The translations under genes were made by a program, and so were the position numbers. 32,674 nt of DNA from Shewanella chilikensis (GTDB lineage: Bacteria; Pseudomonadota; Gammaproteobacteria; Enterobacterales; Shewanellaceae), in the NCBI RefSeq assembly GCF_002836945.1, contig NZ_NIJM01000046.1, positions 1-32,674 of the forward strand. Direction: 5' to 3'. The notes beneath the pieces were generated by a model, which was not told where the DNA came from, did no database searches, and worked only from the letters and a program-made list of their open reading frames with translations. Position 1 is the first letter of the stretch, and each line of letters begins with the position of its first letter. This document shows positions 14,323 through 22,310 of this stretch, one piece after another.

Positions 14323-15279
14323 TCAATTTGATTTAGGCAACAATGCCGCTGTATCGACCAATTCAGTTTCAAAACCATCCACTTTTATATCCTGCGGCTT
14401 GCCACTGATGGGATCGATAAAGCGCAAGCGACAAGCCATCAGCTTGAGGGGCTTATTGAAATTATCTTCGCTCCTGGGTTGCAGTTCGGGGTAAAACCTG
14501 TCGTTCAGCAGTGGCATTCCAAGACTCTGCATATGCAGCCTGAGTTGGTGAGTCTTGCCGGTAATTGGACTCAGATTGAACAGCCCCATATCGCCATTAA
14601 CGGCGATGAGACTGATTTCCGAGTGACTGTTGGCCTCACCCTCGGCCAAACGCATGATAAAACTGGGCTCGCCCTTGATAAGGCGATTTTTCACCGTCCA
14701 GTGCAGCGGCAGGCTAAGTTCGCCAGTTGCCAATCCCGCCTGAAGCTCAGGTGTCAGCCGCGCCAGCGCCTGGTAGTCCTTGCGTATCTGGCCTTCACGG
14801 AACAGCGCATGATAGGCATGCCGGGTTTCGGGATCTGTGGACATCAGCATGACTCCGGCCGTTTCTCTGTCCAGCCTGTGTGCCGGCGCTATGGTTTCTA
14901 TCCCGGTGCGGCGCCTTAACCTGTGCACCAGGCACTCGTTGACATAGTTACCGCTGGGAGTCACAGGCAAAAAGTGCGGTTTGAATACCAGAATACTGTG
15001 CTCGTCCTGAAACAGGATCCGCTCTTCAAAAGGGATCCGGGTTTCTTTGGGGACTTCACGGTAATAGTAGACCCTGGCGGTAGGCCGATAAGGAGTATCA
15101 GCCTGGATAGGCTCGCCATTTTGCCAGTGTACCTTGCCGGTTGCGACCCGCTCACGCCAGACATCGGCATCGATGCGGCTGAAATGGTCGATAAGAAAGG
15201 CCAATACAGTGGGCTTATCGGTCACATCCCTTGGCAAGACTACATAGGAGGGCTGTGCGGCTCTGTCTGTTTGGCTCAT
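14323..15279 (-). CDS. RluA-family pseudouridine synthase, 3' end altered by IS5
   Basis: Converts a uridine in rRNA or tRNA to pseudouridine in the cytoplasm. The 318-aa product has an S4-like N-terminal part (WRERVATGKVHWQNGEPI) and the catalytic motif HRLDRETAGVMLMS, with the nucleophilic Asp in HRLDR, then RKDYQALARL and a late TGKTHQLRLHMQSLGMP block, the usual RluA/RsuA order. The start is the ATG at 15279, five bases after GGAAGAG. The last seven residues (ALLPKSN) and the stop are encoded by the inverted repeat of the IS5 element ending at 14347, so the native C-terminus has been lost or replaced. The catalytic core is complete, so the enzyme is probably still active. Which RluA subtype it is cannot be decided here. 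Confidence 0.88.
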   Translation of the reverse strand: MSQTDRAAQPSYVVLPRDVTDKPTVLAFLIDHFSRIDADVWRERVATGKVHWQNGEPIQADTPYRPTARVYYYREVPKETRIPFEERILFQDEHSILVFKPHFLPVTPSGNYVNECLVHRLRRRTGIETIAPAHRLDRETAGVMLMSTDPETRHAYHALFREGQIRKDYQALARLTPELQAGLATGELSLPLHWTVKNRLIKGEPSFIMRLAEGEANSHSEISLIAVNGDMGLFNLSPITGKTHQLRLHMQSLGMPLLNDRFYPELQPRSEDNFNKPLKLMACRLRFIDPISGKPQDIKVDGFETELVDTAALLPKSN

Positions 15280-15294
15280 AACTCTTCCGGCAAA

Positions 15295-15323
15295 ATAAAA
15301 AATGGCGACTCGGGGCCGCCATT
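15295..15323 (-). terminator. Rho-independent terminator after the LON-domain gene
   Basis: On the minus strand, AATGGCG and CGCCATT pair around a GC-rich loop (15323-15301) and are followed by TTTTTT (15300-15295). It sits between the LON-domain gene and the pseudouridine synthase gene, so the two are separate transcription units. Confidence 0.65.
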
Positions 15324-15361
15324 CTACTCTATCTGCCTCAGATTATTCGAGGCGAGTACAC

Positions 15362-15949
15362 TCAAAGCTGCTGCTGAACATGGGACTTAATCAACTTGAG
15401 CACAAAGTCCATGGTCTTGTGGCAATCAGGTTGATTCAACAACAGCTGTTTGTCCTTGTTGTATAAGGGCAAAACCTCCAACCAACGCTGGCTCACCCAG
15501 GCGGCATCATCCAGATGCACTTCTGATGAGTAGAGCCCGCGCAAATCCGGGTTGACCTCATAAAACTGCTCCAGTGCCGCGCTGATAAGGGTGAACTCGC
15601 CCCGAATAGGCTCCTCGGCCCAGTTGGGACAATCCATTACTTTTGCCAGCCAGCGGCCATCTTTTTCCTGTTTGGCGGACAGGACTTTGACCCTTTGCTT
15701 GCCTTCCAGGGTGATACTCAGCGAGTCATCTTCGAGCTGATTGAAGTCGATGAGCTCGCAGCGAGTGGCAATGGGAAAACTGGGCGGCATGGCAACGTTA
15801 TTACGCATTCCGAAAGCCAGCGGATATTTCCCCTTCAGGACATCGGCCACCATGCTCAAGGTAATGGGGTCAAGGATCCTGATCTCAAGCCGTCCACCTG
15901 GCAACAACAAGGCATCATAGGTCAGTAACGCCATTTCCTGTGTATGCAT
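15362..15949 (-). CDS. LON substrate-binding-domain protein (stand-alone)
   Basis: A 195-aa protein consisting of the N-terminal (LAN/PUA-like) domain of Lon proteases without the ATPase or peptidase parts. Typical features are the opening ALLTYDALLLPGGRLEIRIL, then PLAFGMRNN and LEGKQRVKVLS, and a helical C-terminus ending in KLIKSHVQQQL. Its role is not defined; homologues are thought to bind unfolded or specific proteins. I chose the ATG at 15949 because GGAGG lies six bases upstream and the longer version would add residues unlike the family. A terminator follows at 15323-15295. Confidence 0.85.
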   Translation of the reverse strand: MHTQEMALLTYDALLLPGGRLEIRILDPITLSMVADVLKGKYPLAFGMRNNVAMPPSFPIATRCELIDFNQLEDDSLSITLEGKQRVKVLSAKQEKDGRWLAKVMDCPNWAEEPIRGEFTLISAALEQFYEVNPDLRGLYSSEVHLDDAAWVSQRWLEVLPLYNKDKQLLLNQPDCHKTMDFVLKLIKSHVQQQL

Positions 15950-16117
15950 AGCAACCTCCTTCCCCTCGGGGAGTGAGCAACCGAAAGCGAACCTGAGGTT
16001 CAACATTCGTTTTAAAGTCTAGCAGTTGCTGAAATTTCATCCATTGGCAATTTAGGCTAGTCCTTAGGTCTGCTAATGAGTTAGACAGGCGTTGAGTGGA
16101 TTTTGTTGCAAGCGTAT

Positions 16118-17173
16118 TTATAGAAGCTCCAGCCTTTGGGCTATTTTGCCGCCGAGAAATACCTCGGCAAATTCATCAGCCAATCTGTTACTCATATCGG
16201 CGGCGCGGCGCCAATATTGAATTCGACTGGCACTATCCAAGGTTTCAAAGTCCTTGCGATCTGGAATTTTGCCATAGGGTAACGAAGCGACAAACTCCTC
16301 TGTGGGTGCCAACACCAAAGCATTGTGATAACGGCGCTTGGCCCGGCGCCAAGGCAAGGATTTATCGAACCATCCCGGCGCCATATGGGGATAAAAATGC
16401 GGATACAGGGTCAACCCCGGCGCCCGTGACAGCGGCAGGTCGAAGTGGTAATCGGTGATGCCGCCATCATAGAAGTGCCCGTTGGTCACGCCGCGGATTT
16501 CGGTTACCGGTGACAGCAGCAACGGAATAGAACCTGTGGCCAGCAACACGGCTTCGATATTGTCACTGCTGAGCAAGGCGCTGTCTCCCGGGAGATCCTT
16601 CAGCTGAGCGAAGGGGGAACCCTCTATGGCAGAGGCGAATACCAGACGCTCAAAGTGCCACCCCAAGGTGCGGCGACTGACAAGGTTGGTCATGGCGGCA
16701 GCGCCCAGGCCTGCCGCCAGCGCCAACTTACTGCCGGCCCGGTTCAAGTGACGGGCGCGGCATACCACTATATGGCTGCGAATATGCGGCTGTTTGAGGA
16801 TCTCTTCGGCGCCGCTGGTGCCTAAAATCCCGCTGACTATACCGCGGACCTGGCGGCTGACCTCTTCCCGACTCGGACGGGTTTCATAGCGCTGGCCTAT
16901 GTAGAGCTGTTCCAGCCTTTGATAAGCCGCCAGCGGATCTGCCTGAGCCAGACAGGCCAAACGCCAGGAGCCGGATGAAGCACCAAGAGTGTAGAGCGGA
17001 GTCTGCCTCTGTTTGAAAAACTCACCAAACAGGTATTTATCTAGCCCGGCAATCCCCAGCCATTTGGGACCACCGGATGCCGCCAATAGTTGAGTAAAAT
17101 GCTCAGGCTTTAATCCCTGTTCCATCAATGTCTGATGGGCGTCTGTACCGGCAAGAAATCGCAAGTTAGCCAA
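16118..17173 (-). CDS. Patatin-like phospholipase/acyl hydrolase
   Basis: A 351-aa probable serine acyl hydrolase of the patatin family, cytoplasmic or peripheral to the membrane (no signal peptide). The catalytic dyad is visible: nucleophile Ser66 in GASSGSW and Asp in FYDGGITDYHF near residue 237. The oxyanion-hole element SGGPKW lies at 33-38. The substrate is probably a phospholipid or other acyl ester. The start codon appears to be TTG at 17173, with AGGGAG about nine bases upstream; no ATG in frame is better placed. It is separated from the LON-domain gene by about 170 bases and reads in the same direction. Confidence 0.85.
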   Translation of the reverse strand: MANLRFLAGTDAHQTLMEQGLKPEHFTQLLAASGGPKWLGIAGLDKYLFGEFFKQRQTPLYTLGASSGSWRLACLAQADPLAAYQRLEQLYIGQRYETRPSREEVSRQVRGIVSGILGTSGAEEILKQPHIRSHIVVCRARHLNRAGSKLALAAGLGAAAMTNLVSRRTLGWHFERLVFASAIEGSPFAQLKDLPGDSALLSSDNIEAVLLATGSIPLLLSPVTEIRGVTNGHFYDGGITDYHFDLPLSRAPGLTLYPHFYPHMAPGWFDKSLPWRRAKRRYHNALVLAPTEEFVASLPYGKIPDRKDFETLDSASRIQYWRRAADMSNRLADEFAEVFLGGKIAQRLELL

Positions 17174-17610
17174 AAAGTCACTCCCTGAGCCGCAAAAGTC
17201 ACAGGCAAGATACCGCAGCCTTGCACGGCAACCAAGTTTGACTCAGTATTTCCCCTCCTCCCGACGGCTCCGAAAACGGCCGGGATAGCCCTTGTTTAAA
17301 TGTCCAAGAAAATGTTCTAAAGACAGCTTTGAAAGTAGAGATAGTCATAAATAGGCTGTTAACTCAAAAACCACTGTATAAATAAAAGCAAAACAGCCAA
17401 TTAACCCCCAAATAAACCCAATATCAGCAGATATCGCCAAAATAGGCAGCTCCCCAAACAACCAAGTTCAGGGAAAGATTTTCTCGAAAAAACCAAATGT
17501 TTCTAGAACGCTGCGCTCTGAGTTATCACTTTTACGTCTAAATGCATCAATTGTAACAATGCTACTATCCGCGCAATAAAAATGCAGTTTTGAATCATTC
17601 AAGAGGTCGT
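17174..17610. other. Divergent intergenic region between patatin and TonB-receptor genes
   Basis: About 437 bases without a gene. It is more AT-rich than the flanking genes, with many AAC/CAAA runs, as expected for a divergent promoter region. I see no convincing Fur box, riboswitch or named operator, so it gives no clue to the receptor's ligand. Confidence 0.5.
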
Positions 17611-20004
17611 ATGCGCTTAGTTCTTATTTCACTGGCAGTGGCGAGTCAACTGACTGTTCCTGCCGTCTTTGCTGCCGAAGAGCAGCCCAGTATCGAAACC
17701 ATCTCCGTCATAGGTTCACGTATCGCCCTGCGGACCGCCACCGACAGCGTGGCACCGGTCGATATCATTACGGCCGAACAACTTGAAGCCACTGGCATGA
17801 CGGAAACCGCCAAGGCGCTGCAGTTTGCCGCACCTAGCTACAGCTTCCCCTTCTCCTCGGTCACCGATGGCTCAGATGCGGTGCGTCCCGCCAGTCTGCG
17901 CGGCCTGTCACCGGACCATACCCTGGTGCTGGTTAACGGCAAACGCCGTCATGGCTCGGCACTGGTCCACCTCTCAGGGACTGTGGGCAAGGGCTCCTCC
18001 AACGTCGACCTGAACGCCATCCCTATGACGGCCATCAAACGCATCGAAATTCTTCGTGATGGCGCTTCGGCCCAATATGGCTCTGACGCCATAGCCGGGG
18101 TGATCAACGTAGTGCTCAAAGACAACAGTGAAGGTGGCATGGTATCGGCCCAAGCCGGTCAAACCTATCAGGGTGATGGCGAGCAGTGGCGTGTCGGCCT
18201 CAACCACGGCCTCGGCATTGGTGACACTGGCTTTGTGAATCTGTCGCTGGAAGCACATCACAAGAACAGCACCAATCGCGCCGGTTTGGATCCGCGTCAG
18301 CAATATCCATTGCTGGCCGATGGCAGCCCGGATCCCCGCGAACAAACCGTTAACCGCAAGAATCACCATGTGGGTGATGCCGAATATGACAACCTGGGGT
18401 TGTTTCTCAATGCCGCTCAGGAGTTTGCCAATGACAGCAAACTGTACGCCTTCGGTGGCTTGAGCCAGCGCGAGACCCGCTCCGGCGCCTTCTTCCGCCG
18501 TCCACTGGATAGCCGCAATGTTGCCGAAATCTATCCCGATGGTTTCCTGCCGCAGATAACCCCCAAGATCACAGATCAGTCGCTGCTGCTGGGTTATGAA
18601 TTTAACCTGGGCGAGTGGCAGTTGGATGCCTCGGCCGGATACGGCAAGAACCGCTTTAAGTACCGGGTCGAGAACACACTCAACGCCTCTTTGGGCCCCG
18701 GCAGCCAAACCGAATTCAACGCAGGTACCCTGTCCACCGAAGAGTGGAACCTGACTCTGGATGCCTCACGTTACTTCGACTTTTACAATGACTCAGAGCT
18801 CCTGGTCGCTATGGGCACAGCCTGGCGCCAGAACGCTTATCAGGTGGAAGCCGGAGAGCAAGCCTCTTATATCAATGGCGGTTATCAGAACAAGGCCGGC
18901 GGCAGCCAAGGCTTTGGCGGCTTTACCCCAGAATCGGCGGTAGATGAGGACAGAGACAACATAGGTGTCTATCTCGAGGTGGAAAACCAACTGACCGACG
19001 ACTTCTACTGGGCCGCCGCGGTGCGCTATGAAGACTATTCCGACTTTGGTGACAACACCAGTTGGAAGCTGGCGGCCAGATACGATCTGACCGACAACCT
19101 GGCACTCAGAGCCACGGCCAACACCGGCTTTCGCGCACCCAGCGTGCAGCAGTTGTACTTCACCAATATCTCGACCCTGTTCAACCCGGATCCCGTGACA
19201 GGCCAGCTGGTACCGACCGAGTCGGGCACCTTCAACAACCTGTCTTCCGTGACCCAGGCGCTGCAGGTAGGCAAGCTGCAACCCGAGTTGTCAGAGTCCT
19301 TCAGCCTGGGATTGGTATACACCAATGATTCCGGTCTGGCGGTGACTCTGGATGCCTATCAGATCAGCATAGATGACAGAATCGTGCTCTCCAGCTCACT
19401 GACACCTGCCGACTCCCAGGTGGTGGCAGATGCACTGGCCGGTACCAACGCCGAGTCGGCACGCTTCTTTATCAATGCCGTCGATAGCCGCACCCGAGGT
19501 GTGGATCTGGTGGTGACCCAGGACTTTGATCTCGGCAGCTACGGCGATCTGCGCGCCAGCCTGGCCTATGCTTATAACGACACGGAAATCCGCGATATTC
19601 ATCTGCCAAACCTTCTGGATGGCCTGGAAGACCAGCTGTTTGACCGTATAGAGCAGACCCGGATGACCAAGGCCAATCCGAAGAACACAGGTAACCTGGG
19701 GCTGACCCACAGCCAGGGCGACTTCAAGACCAATCTGCGCCTGAGTTACTTTGGCCCCTACACCATAGGTTATTCCCGTGAAGACGTGGAGTACGACGGT
19801 AAGTTCACCGTGGATCTGTCGCTGACCTATGCGGCCACAGATAGCCTGAGCTTCACCGCCGGGGTGCAGAACCTGTTCGATACCTATCCGGAAAAACGTC
19901 CGGACGACAACAACTTCAACGGGATCTTCGTCTACCCCTTGACCAACACACCTTTTGGTTTCAACGGCGGTTACTACTTCCTCGAAGCCAGATACAGCTA
20001 CTGA
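17611..20004 (+). CDS. TonB-dependent outer-membrane receptor
   Basis: A 797-aa outer-membrane gated barrel that imports a scarce ligand using TonB energy. A signal peptide covers residues 1-22 (cut near VFA-AEE). A possible TonB box IETISVIGSRI follows, then the plug domain with SLRGLSPDHTLVLVNGKRRH, RIEILRDGASAQYGSDAIAG and VINVVLK. The barrel runs to the C-terminus, with the conserved RATANTGFRAPSVQQLYF and an aromatic ending EARYSY. The ATG at 17611 is preferred over an upstream TTG because AGAGG lies seven bases before it and the signal peptide starts properly. No transporter or regulator adjoins it, so the ligand is unknown; the plug resembles receptors for sugars, nucleosides or other organic compounds as much as siderophore receptors. 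A strong terminator follows. Confidence 0.92.
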   Translation: MRLVLISLAVASQLTVPAVFAAEEQPSIETISVIGSRIALRTATDSVAPVDIITAEQLEATGMTETAKALQFAAPSYSFPFSSVTDGSDAVRPASLRGLSPDHTLVLVNGKRRHGSALVHLSGTVGKGSSNVDLNAIPMTAIKRIEILRDGASAQYGSDAIAGVINVVLKDNSEGGMVSAQAGQTYQGDGEQWRVGLNHGLGIGDTGFVNLSLEAHHKNSTNRAGLDPRQQYPLLADGSPDPREQTVNRKNHHVGDAEYDNLGLFLNAAQEFANDSKLYAFGGLSQRETRSGAFFRRPLDSRNVAEIYPDGFLPQITPKITDQSLLLGYEFNLGEWQLDASAGYGKNRFKYRVENTLNASLGPGSQTEFNAGTLSTEEWNLTLDASRYFDFYNDSELLVAMGTAWRQNAYQVEAGEQASYINGGYQNKAGGSQGFGGFTPESAVDEDRDNIGVYLEVENQLTDDFYWAAAVRYEDYSDFGDNTSWKLAARYDLTDNLALRATANTGFRAPSVQQLYFTNISTLFNPDPVTGQLVPTESGTFNNLSSVTQALQVGKLQPELSESFSLGLVYTNDSGLAVTLDAYQISIDDRIVLSSSLTPADSQVVADALAGTNAESARFFINAVDSRTRGVDLVVTQDFDLGSYGDLRASLAYAYNDTEIRDIHLPNLLDGLEDQLFDRIEQTRMTKANPKNTGNLGLTHSQGDFKTNLRLSYFGPYTIGYSREDVEYDGKFTVDLSLTYAATDSLSFTAGVQNLFDTYPEKRPDDNNFNGIFVYPLTNTPFGFNGGYYFLEARYSY

Positions 20005-20010
20005 TTTACC

Positions 20011-20054
20011 GGGAAACACATTTGCAGGGAAACATATTTGCAGGGAAACATGGG
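20011..20054 (+). repeat. Short tandem repeat, 16-bp unit, about 2.7 copies
   Basis: GGGAAACACATTTGCA (20011-20026), GGGAAACATATTTGCA (20027-20042) and the start of a third copy, GGGAAACATGGG (20043-20054), lie head to tail between the receptor stop and its terminator. The first two copies differ at one base. Probably a slippage product without function. Confidence 0.8.
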
Positions 20055-20085
20055 GGCCGGCGATATCGCCGGCCTTTGTGCTTTT
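20055..20085 (+). terminator. Rho-independent terminator after the TonB receptor gene
   Basis: A perfect 20-base palindrome, GGCCGGCGATATCGCCGGCC (20055-20074), is followed by TTTGTGCTTTTT, giving a very stable GC-rich stem and an interrupted T-tract. Confidence 0.85.
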
Positions 20086-20218
20086 TGGCGCTGATGCCGC
20101 TGATATCTGCCGCTTGGCAACTCAAGCGCCTGTAGGCGCCTGCTGCTTCTCAAAGAGATCAAACTACCAGCAGGAATGCTATTATACTGAGCCAACCCCT
20201 TTCACCAGAAGATACAAA

Positions 20219-20683
20219 ATGATAGTGGATACTCTGGCCAACCGTGGCCATTACCGAGTGCTGGGCCCGCGTATTCAGGCAGCCCTGGATTATCTGGCCG
20301 CAACAGACTTCAGCCAACTGGCCCCCGGCAGCTATGAACTGGATGGTAAAAAGCTGTTTGCCATAGTCAACGATTACCACACCAAGCCCAGAGAGACTGA
20401 GCCATTCGAGGTACATAGACGCTATCTGGACGTGCAGTATGTGGTCAGTGGTGAAGAGGAGTTTGGCTACCTGCCGCTGGGAGCCCAAACGCCCAGTCGC
20501 CCCTATCATGAGACGCACGACTATGCCGAGTTTGATTATCAATCCAACCGCCAAGCCGCGGCATTTATCCCTTTGAAGGCCGGCATGTTTGCCATTTTCT
20601 TCCCCGGAGACATGCATATGCCGGGTACGCTGGCCAAGGCCGTTGCTGTCCGCAAGGTAGTCGTAAAAGTACTGTTGGATTAA
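20219..20683 (+). CDS. YhcH/YjgK/YiaL (EbgC/NanQ-type) family protein
   Basis: A 154-aa cupin-like beta-barrel protein of the DUF386 family, which includes EbgC, YiaL and NanQ; members are linked to handling sugar anomers. Family signatures are NDYHTKPRETEPFEVHRRYL then DVQYVVSGEEEFGY, and near the end FFPGDMHMPG, whose His and acidic residues would form a metal or sugar site. The ATG at 20219 is chosen because the family starts with MIVDTL; an in-frame extension upstream runs through the repeats and terminator and is not real. It is a single-gene unit between two terminators. The substrate is not indicated by context. Confidence 0.87.
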   Translation: MIVDTLANRGHYRVLGPRIQAALDYLAATDFSQLAPGSYELDGKKLFAIVNDYHTKPRETEPFEVHRRYLDVQYVVSGEEEFGYLPLGAQTPSRPYHETHDYAEFDYQSNRQAAAFIPLKAGMFAIFFPGDMHMPGTLAKAVAVRKVVVKVLLD

Positions 20684-20698
20684 AAGAGCACTTGCAGT

Positions 20699-20724
20699 AA
20701 AACGCCCGCGATTGCGGGCGTTTT
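20699..20724. terminator. Bidirectional terminator between convergent genes
   Basis: AAAACGCCCGC (20699-20709), loop GATT, GCGGGCGTTTT (20714-20724): an 11-bp perfect stem with T-runs on both strands. It serves both the YhcH-like gene and the convergent lipoprotein gene. Confidence 0.88.
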
Positions 20725-20736
20725 GGGGTCAGTGGT

Positions 20737-21444
20737 TTACTTATCGTCTTGGGGTGTGGGCTTGCAAAGCATCTCCTCGGCGCCATAACCCCAGGTCACC
20801 CTGGCCTCGCCCTGATGCTCCCAGAAGCTGTAGTCACCGCCCTGATACTTGGCGCCGCTACCGCTTGGCACACTGAACATCAAAATGCTTCTGTCACCGC
20901 GCTCGGCAATCATGGTTGCCGGCTCTGTCTCGAAGAAAGTAGTCACCAACTCATTGGCCGGGTTGCCGTCACAGGCAAAGAATACCGGGCCGGTAGACGC
21001 CACCAAGTGATAACGGGCCTGCAGTTCCACTATCTGCCTTTGATATGAGTCCTTGGTACATTGCAGCTTGTCTTCACTCTTCCAACATTCGTTGCGGCCC
21101 TTGATCCAGCCGCGCTGCTCGGCCTTGAGCAAGGGTGGCTGTTCATTGACCGCCTTGTCACTTGCCTTGGCATAAACCTCGGCCAGCTGCTGATCCAGTT
21201 TGGCAAGCTCGGGCTCCTGACAAATAAGCATCTCTATACTGGAAGCCCGCTCGCCCAAGGCGTTGCAATCAAATGTCGGCAGTTCCCGCTCTGTTGCCTG
21301 GGGCGAGGTTGAGCCACCACCTGTAGCCAATGCGGCGGCAACATCCTGGCTGTTATCCAGTGTCTGCTGCCCGCAGCCGCTGAGCATCGCCGCAGCGACC
21401 AACGCCAGTACAAGTCCTGCCTGTGAAACTGTCCCGAAACTCAT
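20737..21444 (-). CDS. Lipoprotein with DUF1311 (LprI-like) and MliC-type lysozyme-inhibitor domains
   Basis: A 235-aa lipoprotein: signal peptide with lipobox LSGC, lipidated Cys24. A Cys-containing DUF1311/LprI-like domain (about 57-145) includes ELAKLDQQLAEVYAKA, then AEQRGWIKGRNECW. The C-terminal domain (about 150-230) matches MliC, the membrane-bound inhibitor of c-type lysozyme, with FACDG, then SVPSGSGAKYQGGDYSFWEH and a final MLCKP. The SGSGAKY loop is the segment that enters the lysozyme active site in this family. Both domains are associated with lysozyme inhibition, so the protein probably protects periplasmic peptidoglycan from host or grazer lysozyme. The start at 21444 has AAGGAGC six bases upstream. 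The first residue after the lipidated Cys is Gly, not Asp, which favours outer-membrane sorting. Confidence 0.87.
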   Translation of the reverse strand: MSFGTVSQAGLVLALVAAAMLSGCGQQTLDNSQDVAAALATGGGSTSPQATERELPTFDCNALGERASSIEMLICQEPELAKLDQQLAEVYAKASDKAVNEQPPLLKAEQRGWIKGRNECWKSEDKLQCTKDSYQRQIVELQARYHLVASTGPVFFACDGNPANELVTTFFETEPATMIAERGDRSILMFSVPSGSGAKYQGGDYSFWEHQGEARVTWGYGAEEMLCKPTPQDDK

Positions 21445-21570
21445 TTTTGCTCCTTAATCTTCTCGCTAGATCTACTCGCGGCTGCCAAAGCCTTTGCGCA
21501 AACTAATCCTAGTCTAAAACCCGTCGCCTGTCCGCTGACTGAATTAAATGTCAGATCAATAAGTTGGCTA

Positions 21571-22248
21571 CTAAGCCTTATCGACAAAATCCTGCAATGC
21601 CTGCAGGTTGGCAATTTTCAGCAAGGCGCCCTGTTTTATGATTAGGCCCTTGTCGATAAGCTCTTTTACCGCCCTGCGATAGACCCGGCCAGAGGTGCCG
21701 AATCGCTCCGCCTCCTGATCCGGGCTGCCACAGGAACCCAGCATCACCTCTTCGTGCTGACGTCTGAGCAGATCGAAAGCGATGTTATAGCTGATAGGGT
21801 GCAAGAGCCTATTGGTGTAGATGTCCAGCGAGTCCTGATAATCCCAGGCCAGGGCGCTGGCAAAAAAGAGGGTAAATTCGGGTTGTTGCAGCAGCATCTG
21901 CCTGACTTTCTTCAAGCATAACTGGCGGATTTCCATCGGCTCTTCGGCCACCACACTCCACTGACAACTGGTGGCGGTAAAGAACTCCATCTCACCGAAA
22001 AGATGCCAGTCGCAATCCAGCTCCCCCAATTGAAACCTGCGACCGTTGACGGCGCAAATATTCATCGACACCCGGCCTTCGGGCACCAGGCACATATGGG
22101 TCAACTCCCGCCCCTGAGACAAGAGATCTTCACCGGCCTGCAGCAACCGGCTCTGACCGCAGCACTCGAGCATGGCGTCGCAAAACGCCTGGTGAGACTG
22201 CGTTAGATGCGCACTGAAACGCCCGGTGCTGTATGGTTGCAGCTGCAT
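21571..22248 (-). CDS. Crp/Fnr-family transcriptional regulator
   Basis: A 225-aa regulator with an N-terminal cyclic-nucleotide-binding-type beta barrel (about 20-120; ECCGQSRLLQAGEDLLSQGR, FGEMEFFTATSCQWSVVAEE), a dimerisation helix (about 125-150), and a C-terminal winged helix with recognition helix around GTSGRVYRRAVKELIDKGLI. The FGEMEFF phosphate-cassette position lacks the Arg-Ser/Thr pair of cAMP-binding Crp, so a different or no nucleotide ligand is likely. There is no N-terminal Cys cluster of Fnr type. It lies 62 bases downstream of the nucleoside phosphorylase gene in the same direction and may be the third gene of that operon, perhaps controlling it (inference). Confidence 0.82.
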   Translation of the reverse strand: MQLQPYSTGRFSAHLTQSHQAFCDAMLECCGQSRLLQAGEDLLSQGRELTHMCLVPEGRVSMNICAVNGRRFQLGELDCDWHLFGEMEFFTATSCQWSVVAEEPMEIRQLCLKKVRQMLLQQPEFTLFFASALAWDYQDSLDIYTNRLLHPISYNIAFDLLRRQHEEVMLGSCGSPDQEAERFGTSGRVYRRAVKELIDKGLIIKQGALLKIANLQALQDFVDKA

Positions 22249-22310
22249 AACAATAAGATCCCGTAAAGATGATGGCTCATGCTAGCCCATCAGCCTTACG
22301 GGCACAAACT

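Larger units (their letters stand above)
12806..14347 (-). mobile_element. Decayed IS5-family element split by an IS630 insertion
   Basis: Outer ends are GGCTTTGTTGCGTAATTC at 12806 and, on the minus strand from 14347, GGCATTGTTGCCTAAATC, matching each other and the IS5 element at 5426. Transposase fragments on the minus strand lie on either side of the IS630 element: the start block just inside 14269 and the end block ending at 12860. The middle of the gene is missing. No target duplication is visible outside the ends: the left side is hsdS and the right side is the pseudouridine synthase gene. Confidence 0.82.

Noticed and set aside
17974..18708. Long minus-strand open frame inside the TonB-receptor gene
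   Set aside because: GC-rich antisense shadow; the plus strand has a signal peptide and clear receptor motifs.
19955..20218. N-terminal extension of the YhcH-like protein
   Set aside because: It would run through the receptor's end, the tandem repeats and a strong terminator; the family start is at 20219.
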